A stretch of DNA of 64,000 nt, from contig CP119326.1 in assembly GCA_029202665.1 (NCBI GenBank), positions 2,852,001 through 2,916,000 of the forward strand, given 5' to 3'. Source of the stretch: Candidatus Brevundimonas colombiensis. Its GTDB lineage: Bacteria; Pseudomonadota; Alphaproteobacteria; Caulobacterales; Caulobacteraceae. Each line of letters starts with the position of its first letter. The first letter of the stretch is position 1. Under the pieces are notes generated by a model. The model worked only from the letters and a program-made list of their open reading frames with translations. It had not been told where the DNA came from and ran no database searches. A program made the position numbers and the translations under genes. Of the stretch, positions 18,819 to 28,997 are shown one piece after another.

Positions 18819-19493
18819 ATGACCGCGCTGAGCGCCCCGTCCCGTCCGACCGCCGAACAGCTGCGTTTGCCGCTGGAGCGCCATGCCGTGGGCCAGGCCT
18901 TCGTCGTGTCGGACAGCAATGCCGAGGCCGCCGCCGTCCTGGCCCGCTGGCCGGACGGGGTCGGGACGGTGCTGGCGCTGCATGGCCCCGCGGGATCGGG
19001 CAAGAGCCGTCTGGCCGCCGACTGGGCCGAGCGGGTGGGGGCGTCGCCCCTGACCGGCGCGGAGGCGGCCCTGATCGACCCGCAAGAGCTGGAAGGCCGG
19101 CCCGTTCTGCTGGACGACGCGGACCAGGCCGACGACGAGAGTCTTTTTCACCTGATCAACCTGGCGAACGCGGGCGGCGGGGCGCTGCTGCTGGTCTCGC
19201 GCCCGGCGCCGCGCCAGTGGTCGGTCGCCCTGCCCGATCTGCGCTCGCGGCTGGATGCGATGCGGAGCGTGGCGGTCCAGCCGCCCGACGACGCCGTGCT
19301 GTCGGCCATCCTGCGCGCCCGGTTCTCCGAGCGCAGCATCACGCCCGCTGACGAGGTGATCGATTATCTGGTGCGCCGTCTGGACCGATCCGGCGACGCC
19401 GCGGCCCAGGTGGTCGAGCGGCTGGACGCCCTGCACCGCCCGGTGACGCGCGTTCTGGCCCGGCAGGTTCTGGACGGCCTGGACGCGCCCTGA
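18819..19493 (+). CDS. hdaA: Regulatory inactivation of DnaA protein HdaA
   Basis: A 224-residue DnaA-like AAA+ protein that, together with the sliding clamp DnaN, stimulates ATP hydrolysis by DnaA after initiation and so prevents re-replication. The N-terminal clamp-binding motif QLRLPL is at 14-19. A Walker A-like HGPAGSGKS and a Walker B-like VLLDDAD follow. It lacks the DnaA DNA-binding domain IV. The position before ppk and ppx matches the hdaA neighbourhood I know from Caulobacter. Confidence 0.9.
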   Translation: MTALSAPSRPTAEQLRLPLERHAVGQAFVVSDSNAEAAAVLARWPDGVGTVLALHGPAGSGKSRLAADWAERVGASPLTGAEAALIDPQELEGRPVLLDDADQADDESLFHLINLANAGGGALLLVSRPAPRQWSVALPDLRSRLDAMRSVAVQPPDDAVLSAILRARFSERSITPADEVIDYLVRRLDRSGDAAAQVVERLDALHRPVTRVLARQVLDGLDAP

Positions 19494-19620
19494 ACGGCCA
19501 AAGTTCGGGATACCCACAGTTTCCCGATCAAAAGCGCAGCTTAATTTTGAACGCTCAGCTTGGCCTTTTCGTTAGGGTCGATGGAGCGGCCTTGCGCTCC
19601 TACAAACGGGAAACGTCCAA

Positions 19621-20121
19621 ATGCGTGCTCAGCTTGTCCTGATTTCCACCGTCGCCCTGCTTGCGGCCTGTTCCAACAGCGACGAAGCCAAGACCAAGAA
19701 AGAGGAAACGGCGGCTCCGACCAATGCCTCTATGCCGGCGCCGCAACCCGGCCTGTGGCAACAGACCGTGTCCAGCGCCAGTATGCCCCAGCCGACGACC
19801 ATAAAGATGTGCATCGGCGAGACGGCGCCCGGCTCCAACCCCTTCAACGCCCCGCAACAAGGCGTGACCTGCAGCGAGAACACGGTCAAGTCGGTGCCCG
19901 GCGGCGCCGAATTCCACGCCGTCTGCAATGCGCAGGGCATGACGGTGACGTCGGACGGCAAGGTGTCCGGCGACATGCGCACGGCCTATAAGGTGGACAT
20001 CACCACCAAGACCACAGGCCCGAACGTGCCGGCCGCCATCGCCGACATGAAGATGACCATGGACGCCAAGCGTCTGGGCGACTGCCCGGCCGGAACCGCG
20101 CCGAACACCATCGTCCAATAG
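19621..20121 (+). CDS. DUF3617 family lipoprotein
   Basis: A 166-residue predicted lipoprotein with signal and lipobox LLAAC (Cys near 17), a charged spacer, then a DUF3617-like domain beginning PGLWQQTVS and containing paired cysteines (MCIGE, VTCSEN, VCNAQG, GDCP). Such proteins are exported and common in alphaproteobacteria, with no known role. It sits between hdaA and ppk and may be a lineage-specific insertion there. The family call rests on the start PGLW and the Cys spacing. Confidence 0.75.
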   Translation: MRAQLVLISTVALLAACSNSDEAKTKKEETAAPTNASMPAPQPGLWQQTVSSASMPQPTTIKMCIGETAPGSNPFNAPQQGVTCSENTVKSVPGGAEFHAVCNAQGMTVTSDGKVSGDMRTAYKVDITTKTTGPNVPAAIADMKMTMDAKRLGDCPAGTAPNTIVQ

Positions 20122-20217
20122 CCGGAGCGGCCGGGGCGGTCTGCGGATCGTCCCGGCCCTTCACGTTTTTCGTCACGCCCGCTTGCGGCCGTCACAGACG
20201 CGCGCGAGAACCGGACC

Positions 20218-22434
20218 ATGACCGACGCCGCGATCCATGACGACACCCGAGGCGAGGAGGTTCCCGCCTCTCGCGCCCCCCAGTTGGCCCTCAGCGAAGA
20301 GCTGATGGCTTCGCCCAGCCGGTTCTTCAACCGCGAGACCTCGTGGCTGGCCTTCAACGAGCGGGTGCTGGAAGAGGCGGCCAACCCCAACCATCCGCTG
20401 CTGGAACGCCTGCGCTTCCTGTCGATCTCGGCCAATAATCTGGACGAGTTCTTCATGACCCGCGTCGCCGGCCTGAAGGGCCAGTTGCGCGAGCGGGTTC
20501 GGGTGTTGTCGGCCGACGGCCTGACCCCCGCCGAACAGCTGGAGCGGATCAACGTCGCGGCGGGCGAGCTGATGGCCGAGCAGCAGCTGCGCTGGCGTCA
20601 GCTGAAGAAGGAGCTGACCGTCGCCGGCATCGAGGTCGTCGACCGCCAGCGCATCACCAAGACCGAGCGCGAACGGCTGGAGCCCGAGTTCCTGAACCAG
20701 CTGTTCGCGGTTCTGACGCCCCTGGCCATCGACCCGGCGCACCCCTTCCCCTTCCTGCCCAACCTAGGCTTCTCGCTGGCGCTAAAGCTGAAGCGCAAGG
20801 GCGAGACCAAGACCTTCTACGCCCTGGTGCCCGTGCCGACCCAGGTTCGACGCTTCTGGGCCTTGCCGACCGACGGCCGGTCCACGCCGGGGCACAAGCG
20901 GTTCATCACGCTGGAAAACGTGCTGCTGCTGTTCATCGACCACCTGTTCCCCGGCTGCGAGGTCCAGGAAAAGGGGGTGCTGCGCCTGATCCGCGATTCG
21001 GACATCGAGATTGAGGAAGAGGCCGAGGATCTGGTGCTGGAGTTCGAGGAGGCGCTGAAACAGCGTCGCCTGGGCTCGGTCGTGCGCGTCAAGATCGAGG
21101 CGTCCATGCCCGCCGATCTGCGCGACTTCATCGTCGGCGAACTGGAGGCCGCGCCCCAGGACGTGGTTCTGGTGGACGGGATGCTGGGTCTGGCCCAGCT
21201 GTCGGACCTGATCGGCGGCGGCCATCCCGACCTGAAGTTCAAGGGCTATGAGCCGCGCTATCCCGAGCGGGTGCGCGACAATGGCGGCGACGTCTTCGCC
21301 GCCATCCGCGAAAAGGACATGCTGATCCACCACCCGTTCGAGAGCTTCGACGTGGTGGTGCAGTTCCTGCGTCAGGCGGGGCGCGATCCCAACGTCATCG
21401 CGATCAAACAGACCCTGTATCGCACGTCGAAAGACAGCCCCATCGTCGCCGCCCTGATCGAGGCGGCCGAGAACGGCAAGAACGTCACCGCCCTGGTCGA
21501 GCTGAAGGCGCGGTTCGACGAAGAGGCCAATCTGCGCTGGGCGCGGGCGATGGAGCGGGCGGGCGTCCACGTCGTGTTCGGCTTCGTCGAATACAAGACC
21601 CACGCCAAGCTGAGCGTGGTGGTGCGCCGAGAGGGCGAGGGCCTGCGGACCTACTGCCACTTCGGCACCGGCAACTATCACCCGGTCACGGCCAAGGTTT
21701 ACACCGATCTGTCGCTGTTCAGCTGCGATCCCGTGCTGGGGCGCGATGCGACCAAGGTGTTCAACTACATCACCGGCTATGCGACGCCTGACCATCTGGA
21801 AGCCCTGGTGGTGTCGCCGCTGAACATGAAGTCCACCCTGATCGAGCTGATCGGCAAGGAGATGTCGGCCGCCGCCATGGGCAAGCCCGCCGCCATCTGG
21901 GTCAAGCTGAACTCGCTGGTGGATGTGGAGATCATCGACGCCCTTTACCGCGCCAGCCAGTGGGGCGTGCGGATCGACCTGGTGGTGCGCGGCATCTGCT
22001 GCCTGCGGCCCGGCGTGACGGGCCTGTCGGAGAATATCCGGGTCAAGTCCATCGTCGGCCGCTTCCTGGAACACAGCCGCATCGTCTGTTTCGCCAATGG
22101 CAAGGACCTGCCGCACGACAAGGCCAAGGTGTTCATTTCCTCGGCCGACTGGATGACGCGCAATCTGGATCGCCGGGTCGAGCTGATGACGCCGATCCGG
22201 AACGCCACCGTCCACGACCAGGTGCTGGACCAGATCATGGTCGCCAATCTGAAGGACGACGCGCAATCCTGGGTTCTGGACGCCGAAGGACGCTATACCC
22301 GCGTCGCGCCCGCCGATCCCGAGCGGCCCTTCTCGGCCCACAAATATTTCATGACCAATCCCAGCCTGTCCGGACGCGGCCGCAAGGCCAAGAGCCTGCC
22401 CGCCGTGCTGCGCTACGAGCGTCCCGGCCGCTGA
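20218..22434 (+). CDS. ppk: Polyphosphate kinase 1
   Basis: A 738-residue PPK1, which polymerises ATP gamma-phosphates into polyphosphate. The N-terminal domain carries FNRETSWLAFNERVLEEA and NNLDEFFMTRVAGL. The catalytic core has KARFDEEANLRWA and the autophosphorylated His in KTHAKL, followed by CHFGTGNYHP; the second HKD-like site lies later at EHSRI. Length is normal for the family (about 700-740). The stop overlaps the ppx start by one base (TGATG), so synthesis and degradation enzymes are coupled. Confidence 0.96.
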   Translation: MTDAAIHDDTRGEEVPASRAPQLALSEELMASPSRFFNRETSWLAFNERVLEEAANPNHPLLERLRFLSISANNLDEFFMTRVAGLKGQLRERVRVLSADGLTPAEQLERINVAAGELMAEQQLRWRQLKKELTVAGIEVVDRQRITKTERERLEPEFLNQLFAVLTPLAIDPAHPFPFLPNLGFSLALKLKRKGETKTFYALVPVPTQVRRFWALPTDGRSTPGHKRFITLENVLLLFIDHLFPGCEVQEKGVLRLIRDSDIEIEEEAEDLVLEFEEALKQRRLGSVVRVKIEASMPADLRDFIVGELEAAPQDVVLVDGMLGLAQLSDLIGGGHPDLKFKGYEPRYPERVRDNGGDVFAAIREKDMLIHHPFESFDVVVQFLRQAGRDPNVIAIKQTLYRTSKDSPIVAALIEAAENGKNVTALVELKARFDEEANLRWARAMERAGVHVVFGFVEYKTHAKLSVVVRREGEGLRTYCHFGTGNYHPVTAKVYTDLSLFSCDPVLGRDATKVFNYITGYATPDHLEALVVSPLNMKSTLIELIGKEMSAAAMGKPAAIWVKLNSLVDVEIIDALYRASQWGVRIDLVVRGICCLRPGVTGLSENIRVKSIVGRFLEHSRIVCFANGKDLPHDKAKVFISSADWMTRNLDRRVELMTPIRNATVHDQVLDQIMVANLKDDAQSWVLDAEGRYTRVAPADPERPFSAHKYFMTNPSLSGRGRKAKSLPAVLRYERPGR

Positions 22435-23921
22435 TGCCCGACGCCGTGCTGACCGACCGCGACGTCGCGGCCATCGACATCGGCTCCAACTCGGTGCGGC
22501 TGGTCCTGTACCGGCTGGAGGGCCGGGCGATCTGGACCGTCTATAACGAGAAGGTGCTGGCCGGCCTGGGCCGCGACCTGCCGACGACGCGCAAACTGTC
22601 GCCCGAAGGGGTGGTCATGGCGATGACCGCGCTGCGCCGCTTCGCCGCCGTGCTGGAGGGCGTGCGGCCGGATGCGACCCTGATCGCCGCCACCGCCGCC
22701 GTGCGCGAGGCCCTGGACGGGCCGGAGTTCTGCGCGCGCGTCGCCGCCGAAACCGGCCTGAACATCCGCGTCCTGTCAGGCGAGGAAGAGGCCAAATACG
22801 CCGCCATGGGCGTTCTGGCGGGCGCGCCCCTGGCCCACGGGGTCTCGGCCGACATGGGCGGCGCCAGTCTGGAGCTGACGCGGCTGAACGGCGACGGGGT
22901 GGAGCATGGACTGACCCTGCCGCTGGGGCCGTTCGCCCTGGCCGACGGCAAGGGGTTCGACGCTGATCGCATCAAGGCTCGGATCGACCAGGCCCTGAAA
23001 CCCGTCGCCGCCCAGTTCAGGAGCGACCGCCTCTATGCCGTGGGCGGCGCCTGGCGCACCCTGGCCCAGGTTCAGATGGCGCTGAAATCCTATCCGCTGC
23101 GGGTCGTGCATCAGTATCAGATGTCGGCCGAGGACGCGCTGGAGACGGCGCGGCTGGTGGCGCAACAGTCCGTCGCCAGCCTGGCCAAACTGCCCGGCGT
23201 GTCCAAGAAGCGCGCCGAAACCCTGCCCTACGCCGGCCTGGTGCTGGAGGGGTTGATCAGGCGCCTGGGTCTGAAACAGATCGAGATGTCGGCCTGGGGC
23301 GTGCGCGAGGGCCTGTTGTTCGAGACGCTGGACGAGGCGACCCGCATGGCCGATCCGCTGCTGGCGGGCTGCACCGCGCTGGGCGGACGCCAGGGCGTGG
23401 CCCCGGCCCTGCCCGGCGCCCTGAACGGCTGGATTTCCGAAATCGTCGCCGCCCTGCCCGAAGCCTTCGGTCAGGAACGCGATGCGGTTCTGACCGCCGC
23501 CGCCTGCCGTCTGGCCGACCTGGGCGCGCGTCTGCATCCCGACCACCGGCTGGAGCTGGTGTTCGACCAGGTGTTGCGCGCGCCGGTCGCCGGCATCAGC
23601 CACGTCGAACGCGCCTTCTTGGCCAGCGCCCTGAACGCCCGGTACGGCGGGGCGCCCGCCACACCCCAGCCCGAGGTCATCGACCGGCTGCTGGGCGGCG
23701 ACGCGGCCAGACGCGCCCGCGCCCTGGGCCTGGCCATCCGCCTGGCCTGCGACCTGTCCGGGCGTTCGCCCCAGCTGCTGGCCAATGCGACGGCCAAGGT
23801 GAAGGGCGCCGACCTGCGCCTGACCGCGACGGAAGGCTATGCCGACGTCCTGCTGGGCGAACAGACGAAGAAGCGCGCCAAGGCCCTGGCCGAGACGATG
23901 GAGCTGGGTCTGAAGATTTGA
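22434..23921 (+). CDS. ppx: Exopolyphosphatase, Ppx/GppA family
   Basis: A 495-residue member of the ASKHA phosphotransferase fold that removes phosphate from polyphosphate ends or hydrolyses pppGpp. The phosphate-1 motif AIDIGSNSVRLVLY is at the N-terminus and the phosphate-2 motif ADMGGASLEL near 140. The start at 22434 overlaps the ppk stop; an apparent longer frame upstream is only antisense to ppk reading. The C-terminal extension beyond 310 residues resembles the HD-like domain of long Ppx proteins. Confidence 0.93.
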   Translation: MPDAVLTDRDVAAIDIGSNSVRLVLYRLEGRAIWTVYNEKVLAGLGRDLPTTRKLSPEGVVMAMTALRRFAAVLEGVRPDATLIAATAAVREALDGPEFCARVAAETGLNIRVLSGEEEAKYAAMGVLAGAPLAHGVSADMGGASLELTRLNGDGVEHGLTLPLGPFALADGKGFDADRIKARIDQALKPVAAQFRSDRLYAVGGAWRTLAQVQMALKSYPLRVVHQYQMSAEDALETARLVAQQSVASLAKLPGVSKKRAETLPYAGLVLEGLIRRLGLKQIEMSAWGVREGLLFETLDEATRMADPLLAGCTALGGRQGVAPALPGALNGWISEIVAALPEAFGQERDAVLTAAACRLADLGARLHPDHRLELVFDQVLRAPVAGISHVERAFLASALNARYGGAPATPQPEVIDRLLGGDAARRARALGLAIRLACDLSGRSPQLLANATAKVKGADLRLTATEGYADVLLGEQTKKRAKALAETMELGLKI

Positions 23922-23931
23922 GGCGACCCGT

Positions 23932-24069
23932 CTCCTCCCCGCTTTGCGGGGAGGTGGCTCGGAGCGCAGCGGAGAGACGGAGGGGCTGTCACCGCATCAC
24001 CCGCGCCTGTGGGACTTCAAGAGCCCTTCCAGCGCTTCGCGGTCCCCCTCCCCACACGTGGGGAGGAGA
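23932..24069. repeat. Inverted-repeat element, family D
   Basis: A 138-base element between convergent ppx and rnd. The left end has CTCCCCGCTTTGCGGGGAGG, itself a hairpin; the right end CCCTCCCCACACGTGGGGAGG is another hairpin. The core contains GGCTCGGAGCGCAGCGGAGA. This layout is typical of widespread extragenic repeats of alphaproteobacteria. Only one copy is seen here. Confidence 0.6.
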
Positions 24070-24078
24070 CGGTCGGTC

Positions 24079-25227
24079 CTATTCGATCTCGACGACCTCG
24101 ACACGCGCGCCGTTCAGGACCAGGGCGATTTCGCCGCGTTTCAGCTTCAGCGCGTCCTCGCCGAAGATCTGGCGGCGCCAGCCCTTCATGGCGTCGATGT
24201 CGGCGTCGTCGCTGATGGCGATCTTCTCCAGATCCGCGACCGTGGCGATCAGTTTGGAGGCCACGCCGGCGTTGTCGCTCTTGGCCTTCAACAGCACCTT
24301 CAGCAGTTCGACCACCGAAGGCGGGGCGGGCTGTCGGTGGGCCGGGCGCTCCATCTCGGGCGCGAAGGCTTCGGGATCGGCCAGGACGCGTTTCAACTCA
24401 TCAGCCAGCTCCAGCCCCAGGCGCGAGCCGCCGAAACCCTTTGGCACGGACCGCAGGCGGTTGAAGGCGTCCGGGTCGGTCGGGGTCTGCTGGGCGATCT
24501 CGTCCACGCCCTCGTCCTTCAGGATGCGGCCGCGCGGCTGGTCCCGCTCCTGCGCCGCGCGCTCGCGCCAGACGGCGACGGCCTTGAAGGCGGCCAGGTA
24601 TTTGGCCGAGAACTTCTTGGGTTTCAGCCTTTTCCAGGCGTTTTCTGGATTGGTGTCATAGAGGGCCGGGTCGGTCAGCCCCTCCATTTCCGACATCACC
24701 CAGTCCAGCCGGCCTTCCTTCTGCAGCCGGTCGCGCAGCTTGGGATACAGCGCCGCCAGATGGGTCACGTCGCCCAGGGCATAGACCAGCTGGCTCTCCG
24801 ACAGCGGTCGGCGCGCCCAGTCGGTGAAGCGGCTGCCCTTGTCCACCTCGATCCGCAGCGTCTGCCGGACCAGCGAATCATAGGCGACCTGCTCGCCGAA
24901 CCCGGCCGCCATCGCCGCGACCTGGGTGTCGAACAGGGGCTTGGGCATGGCGCCCAGCCGCACGAAGATCTCCACGTCCTGGCGACAGGCATGGAAGACC
25001 TTGACGATCCTCTCGTCGCGCAACAGGTCCAGGAACGGCTCCAGGTCCAGCTCGTCCGCCATCGGGTCGATGATGGCGGCGTGGTCGGCCGAGGCGGCCT
25101 GGATCAGGCACAGTCGGGGCCAATAGGTCGTTTCCCGCATGAATTCGGTATCGACCGTGATGAAGGGAGCGGAGGATACGCGGGCGCAGAACTCGGCCAG
25201 CGCCTCATTGGTGGTGATCGGCGTCAT
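24079..25227 (-). CDS. rnd: Ribonuclease D
   Basis: A 382-residue 3'-5' exoribonuclease that trims tRNA and other stable RNA precursors. The DEDD catalytic motifs are VDTEFMRE near the N-terminus, FHACRQDVEIF, and YALGDVTHLAALYPKL. HRDC-type helical domains follow. The start at 25227 (MTPITTNEAL) is canonical; a longer frame to 25317 overlaps the divergent purM promoter region. The family is normally 375-390 residues in this group. Confidence 0.93.
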   Translation of the reverse strand: MTPITTNEALAEFCARVSSAPFITVDTEFMRETTYWPRLCLIQAASADHAAIIDPMADELDLEPFLDLLRDERIVKVFHACRQDVEIFVRLGAMPKPLFDTQVAAMAAGFGEQVAYDSLVRQTLRIEVDKGSRFTDWARRPLSESQLVYALGDVTHLAALYPKLRDRLQKEGRLDWVMSEMEGLTDPALYDTNPENAWKRLKPKKFSAKYLAAFKAVAVWRERAAQERDQPRGRILKDEGVDEIAQQTPTDPDAFNRLRSVPKGFGGSRLGLELADELKRVLADPEAFAPEMERPAHRQPAPPSVVELLKVLLKAKSDNAGVASKLIATVADLEKIAISDDADIDAMKGWRRQIFGEDALKLKRGEIALVLNGARVEVVEIE

Positions 25228-25306
25228 TCCGATGCTATAGCCCCCCGCAACCCATGTGTGGCAAGACCCGCGCTGCATTTCCGCCCCGATTCCAGGCCCA
25301 AGATCC

Positions 25307-26344
<1,038 letters not shown>

Positions 26345-26353
26345 GCATCACCT

Positions 26354-26386
26354 CGTCACCCTCGGGCCTGTCCCGAGGGTGACGGA
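26354..26386. repeat. Short palindrome, family B
   Basis: CGTCACCCTCGGG / CCCGAGGGTGACGG, a single-unit copy of the family found in doublet form at 28768, 55055 and 57295. It lies between convergent purM and the S10 peptidase and could act as a stop for both. Confidence 0.65.
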
Positions 26387-26399
26387 TGAATTTTTAGCC

Positions 26400-28010
26400 C
26401 TATCGCGCGCCGCCGTTCGCCGTCTCGGCATAGAAGCGCGACAGGTCGGCGTGCAGCTTCACCAGGGCGTCGTGGCTCAGGTACATCATGTGCCCGCCCG
26501 CATAGTAGGTGAACTCCAGGTTCGGCCGGATGCTGGGTTCCAGCATCATCTGCGCCAGGTCGAATTCGGTCGAGAAGAACGGCGTGGCGGCGTCGTAATA
26601 GCCGTTCAGCGACATCACCTTCAGATACGGGTTGCGCCGCATCGCCGTGGCCAGATCGACAGCGGTGTTGGGTGTTGTCTGCGGCCCGCCGACCGGCGGA
26701 CGGTGGTTCCAGTTCCAGTTGAAGCCGGGCAGGCCCCGCGCCGACATCCGGTATTCGACGTCGGTCTTGTAGTTCAGCTGATTGGCCACATAGTCGCGGA
26801 AGATGCCGAAATAGGCCCCCGTGACCGCCGAGCTGGACGGATCATCCTCCGGCTCGCCGCCTGACGCATCCTCGTCCAGGCCCAGATAACGGGTGTCCAG
26901 CCGACCGATGGTCTGGCGCCGGTCCCGCAGCAGTTCCTTGCGGAAGCTGCTCAGATCCACCCGCATATTGGCGTTGTCGATGAAGGTGGTCGACAGGCCG
27001 GTCAGTTCGCTCATCTGACGCACGATCTGGGCGCGTTCCGCGTCCGAGATCATATGCCCCTTGGCCAGGGCCGAAGCATATGGACCCAGGGCGAAGTCGC
27101 GCGCCCGCTGAACCTGTTCCTCCACCGTCGCGGCGGGATTGGCCAGCTTGTGGTGATACCAGGCCGTCGCCGCATAGGTCGGCAGCAGGGTGACGAAGTT
27201 CTGCGGATAGCCCGGCTGGCGCACGCCGTAGTTCATGATCGAGGACAGCAGCACCACCCCGTTCAGCGACATCCCCCGGTCTTCCAGCTGGAAGGCCACC
27301 GCCCCCGTGCGCAGGGTGCCGTAGGATTCGCCGATGATGTATTTCGGGCTGGACCAGCGGCTGAACTTGGTCGTGTAGCGCATGATGGCGCGGGCGAAGG
27401 CGTCGGCGTCGCCGTCCACACCCCAGAAGGTCGAACCCGGCGTCTCGCCCAGCGGACGCGAGAAGCCCGCCCCCACCATGTCGATGAAGACCAGATCGGT
27501 CTGATCCAGCAGGGTCTGGTCGTTGGGTCCGAAGGCGAAGGGCGCGGGCCGCACCACGGTCGGTTCGTCGGTCTGAACCCGCATCGGCCCGAACGATCCC
27601 ATGTGCAGCCACACGGTCGGAGAGCCCGGCCCGCCGTTGTAGAGATAGGTCACCGGCCGCGTCCCGACCGGCTGACCGTCCAGCGTATAGGCGGTGTAGA
27701 ACAGGCTGGCGGTCGGCATTCCCGCATCGTCGCGGATGGTCAGGGTCCCCGCCGTCGCGTGATAGCGCAGGGTCTTGCCGTGGGCGTTGACCGAATGGGC
27801 GGTGACGACCTCGGTTTCCTGCACCGGGGCGCGGGCCCAGTCCTTCTCGATGGCCTCGGCGTTGGCGTTGCGGAAACGGTCGGTCGCCGAGCGCATGGAC
27901 GCGCCCCCGCCGTTGTTGCTGCTGCTGTTGGCGCCGCTGTCCTGAGCCAGCGCCGCCACGGGCGCGCCCAGCATCGCGGCGATGGCCGCGAGGCAGATCA
28001 GTCTGTTCAT
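26400..28010 (-). CDS. Exported S10 family serine carboxypeptidase
   Basis: A 536-residue exported alpha/beta-hydrolase peptidase. The signal peptide (about 1-22, ending AALAQ) and the ribosome site GGGGAG about seven bases before ATG at 28010 fix the start. S10 features are the oxyanion segment YLYNGGPGSP, the nucleophile in GESYG, Asp in NGYYDAATP, and His in GGHMMY. Unlike the yeast enzyme, the first box lacks Cys after GPG. It likely removes C-terminal residues from peptides in the periplasm or outside. It lies between purM and purN on the opposite strand. Confidence 0.92.
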   Translation of the reverse strand: MNRLICLAAIAAMLGAPVAALAQDSGANSSSNNGGGASMRSATDRFRNANAEAIEKDWARAPVQETEVVTAHSVNAHGKTLRYHATAGTLTIRDDAGMPTASLFYTAYTLDGQPVGTRPVTYLYNGGPGSPTVWLHMGSFGPMRVQTDEPTVVRPAPFAFGPNDQTLLDQTDLVFIDMVGAGFSRPLGETPGSTFWGVDGDADAFARAIMRYTTKFSRWSSPKYIIGESYGTLRTGAVAFQLEDRGMSLNGVVLLSSIMNYGVRQPGYPQNFVTLLPTYAATAWYHHKLANPAATVEEQVQRARDFALGPYASALAKGHMISDAERAQIVRQMSELTGLSTTFIDNANMRVDLSSFRKELLRDRRQTIGRLDTRYLGLDEDASGGEPEDDPSSSAVTGAYFGIFRDYVANQLNYKTDVEYRMSARGLPGFNWNWNHRPPVGGPQTTPNTAVDLATAMRRNPYLKVMSLNGYYDAATPFFSTEFDLAQMMLEPSIRPNLEFTYYAGGHMMYLSHDALVKLHADLSRFYAETANGGAR

Positions 28011-28150
28011 GCGATACTCCCCTGTACGCGCCGACCCGCAACCCCTCGCCGCGTGATCGACGTTACACGCTAACGTCTTGGCGAAGGCGACGACAAGGGC
28101 CATTCGCGTTTCGCCTTGCCAAGCGCCGCCCGCCCGGCCAATGCGGGGCG

Positions 28151-28753
28151 ATGTCACTCCATGCCCTGCCGCCCGTCCGCGTCGCCGTCCTGATCTCCGG
28201 GGCCGGATCGAATATGGCGGCGTTGATCGACGCCGGTCAGGCGGCCGACAGCGGCTATGAGGTCGCGCTGGTGGTGTCCAACATCGAGGGCGCGGGCGGG
28301 CTGGCCGTTGCGGCGGCCAAGGGGGTGGCGACGGCGACAGTGCCGCACAGGCCGTTCGGCAAGGACCGTGAGGCGCATGAGCGGGCCGTGGACGCGGTGT
28401 TGCGGGATGCCGGGATCGAGGTCGTGGCCCTGGCCGGCTATATGCGGGTGCTGACGCCCTGGCTGGTCGGCGGCTGGCGCGGGCGGATGCTGAACATCCA
28501 CCCCAGCCTGCTGCCCCTCTATCCGGGCCTGGACACCCACGCCCGCGCCATCGCCGCCGGCGACGCCGAGGCGGGCTGCACCGTGCATCTGGTCACCGAG
28601 GGGGTCGACGAAGGCCCGATCCTGGGCCAGGCGCGCGTGCCGATCGTGGCGGACGACACGCCGGAGGCCTTGGCCGAACGGGTCAAGACGGCGGAACATG
28701 CGCTTTATCCGCGCGTGCTGGATGGCTTTTGTCGGGATTTGGAGCGGGGTTAG
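28151..28753 (+). CDS. purN: Phosphoribosylglycinamide formyltransferase
   Basis: A 200-residue 10-formyltetrahydrofolate-dependent enzyme of purine synthesis. Motifs are the N-terminal VLISGAGSNMAALI, LAGYMRVLTPW, and the active-site stretch NIHPSLLPLYPGLDTHARAI with Asn and His, plus Asp in VDEGPILGQA. GTP-scale length (about 190-220) is normal. Its usual operon partner purM lies upstream but is separated by the S10 peptidase gene on the other strand, so purN must have its own promoter in the 140-base gap. Confidence 0.95.
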   Translation: MSLHALPPVRVAVLISGAGSNMAALIDAGQAADSGYEVALVVSNIEGAGGLAVAAAKGVATATVPHRPFGKDREAHERAVDAVLRDAGIEVVALAGYMRVLTPWLVGGWRGRMLNIHPSLLPLYPGLDTHARAIAAGDAEAGCTVHLVTEGVDEGPILGQARVPIVADDTPEALAERVKTAEHALYPRVLDGFCRDLERG

Positions 28754-28767
28754 GCCCCTTCCCCATG

Positions 28768-28876
28768 CGTCATCCTAGGCCTTGTGCCTAGGATCCATAA
28801 TCCCGGCCTGTCCGCAGCGTGCGCCCTGTTCGAATAGCGAGCGTATGGCTCCTAGGCGCAAGGCCTAGGATGACGG
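28768..28876. repeat. Palindromic doublet, family B variant
   Basis: A 109-base element with ends CGTCATCCTAGGCC and GGCCTAGGATGACGG. Each end is itself a palindrome (CCTAGGC / GCCTAGG), around a core of unrelated sequence. It has the same size and plan as the doublets at 55055 and 57295. It lies between purN and the M13 peptidase gene. Confidence 0.65.
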
Positions 28877-28997
28877 ATTCAAGATTGGGCTGCGCTGGTC
28901 CCGATCAACCCGCCCCGAAGATTACAAAAACGTCATGCGACAGACCGCCGCACCGGCGCGATGGTGCCGCCGACCAAAATCGGGACCTATTTCCTCC

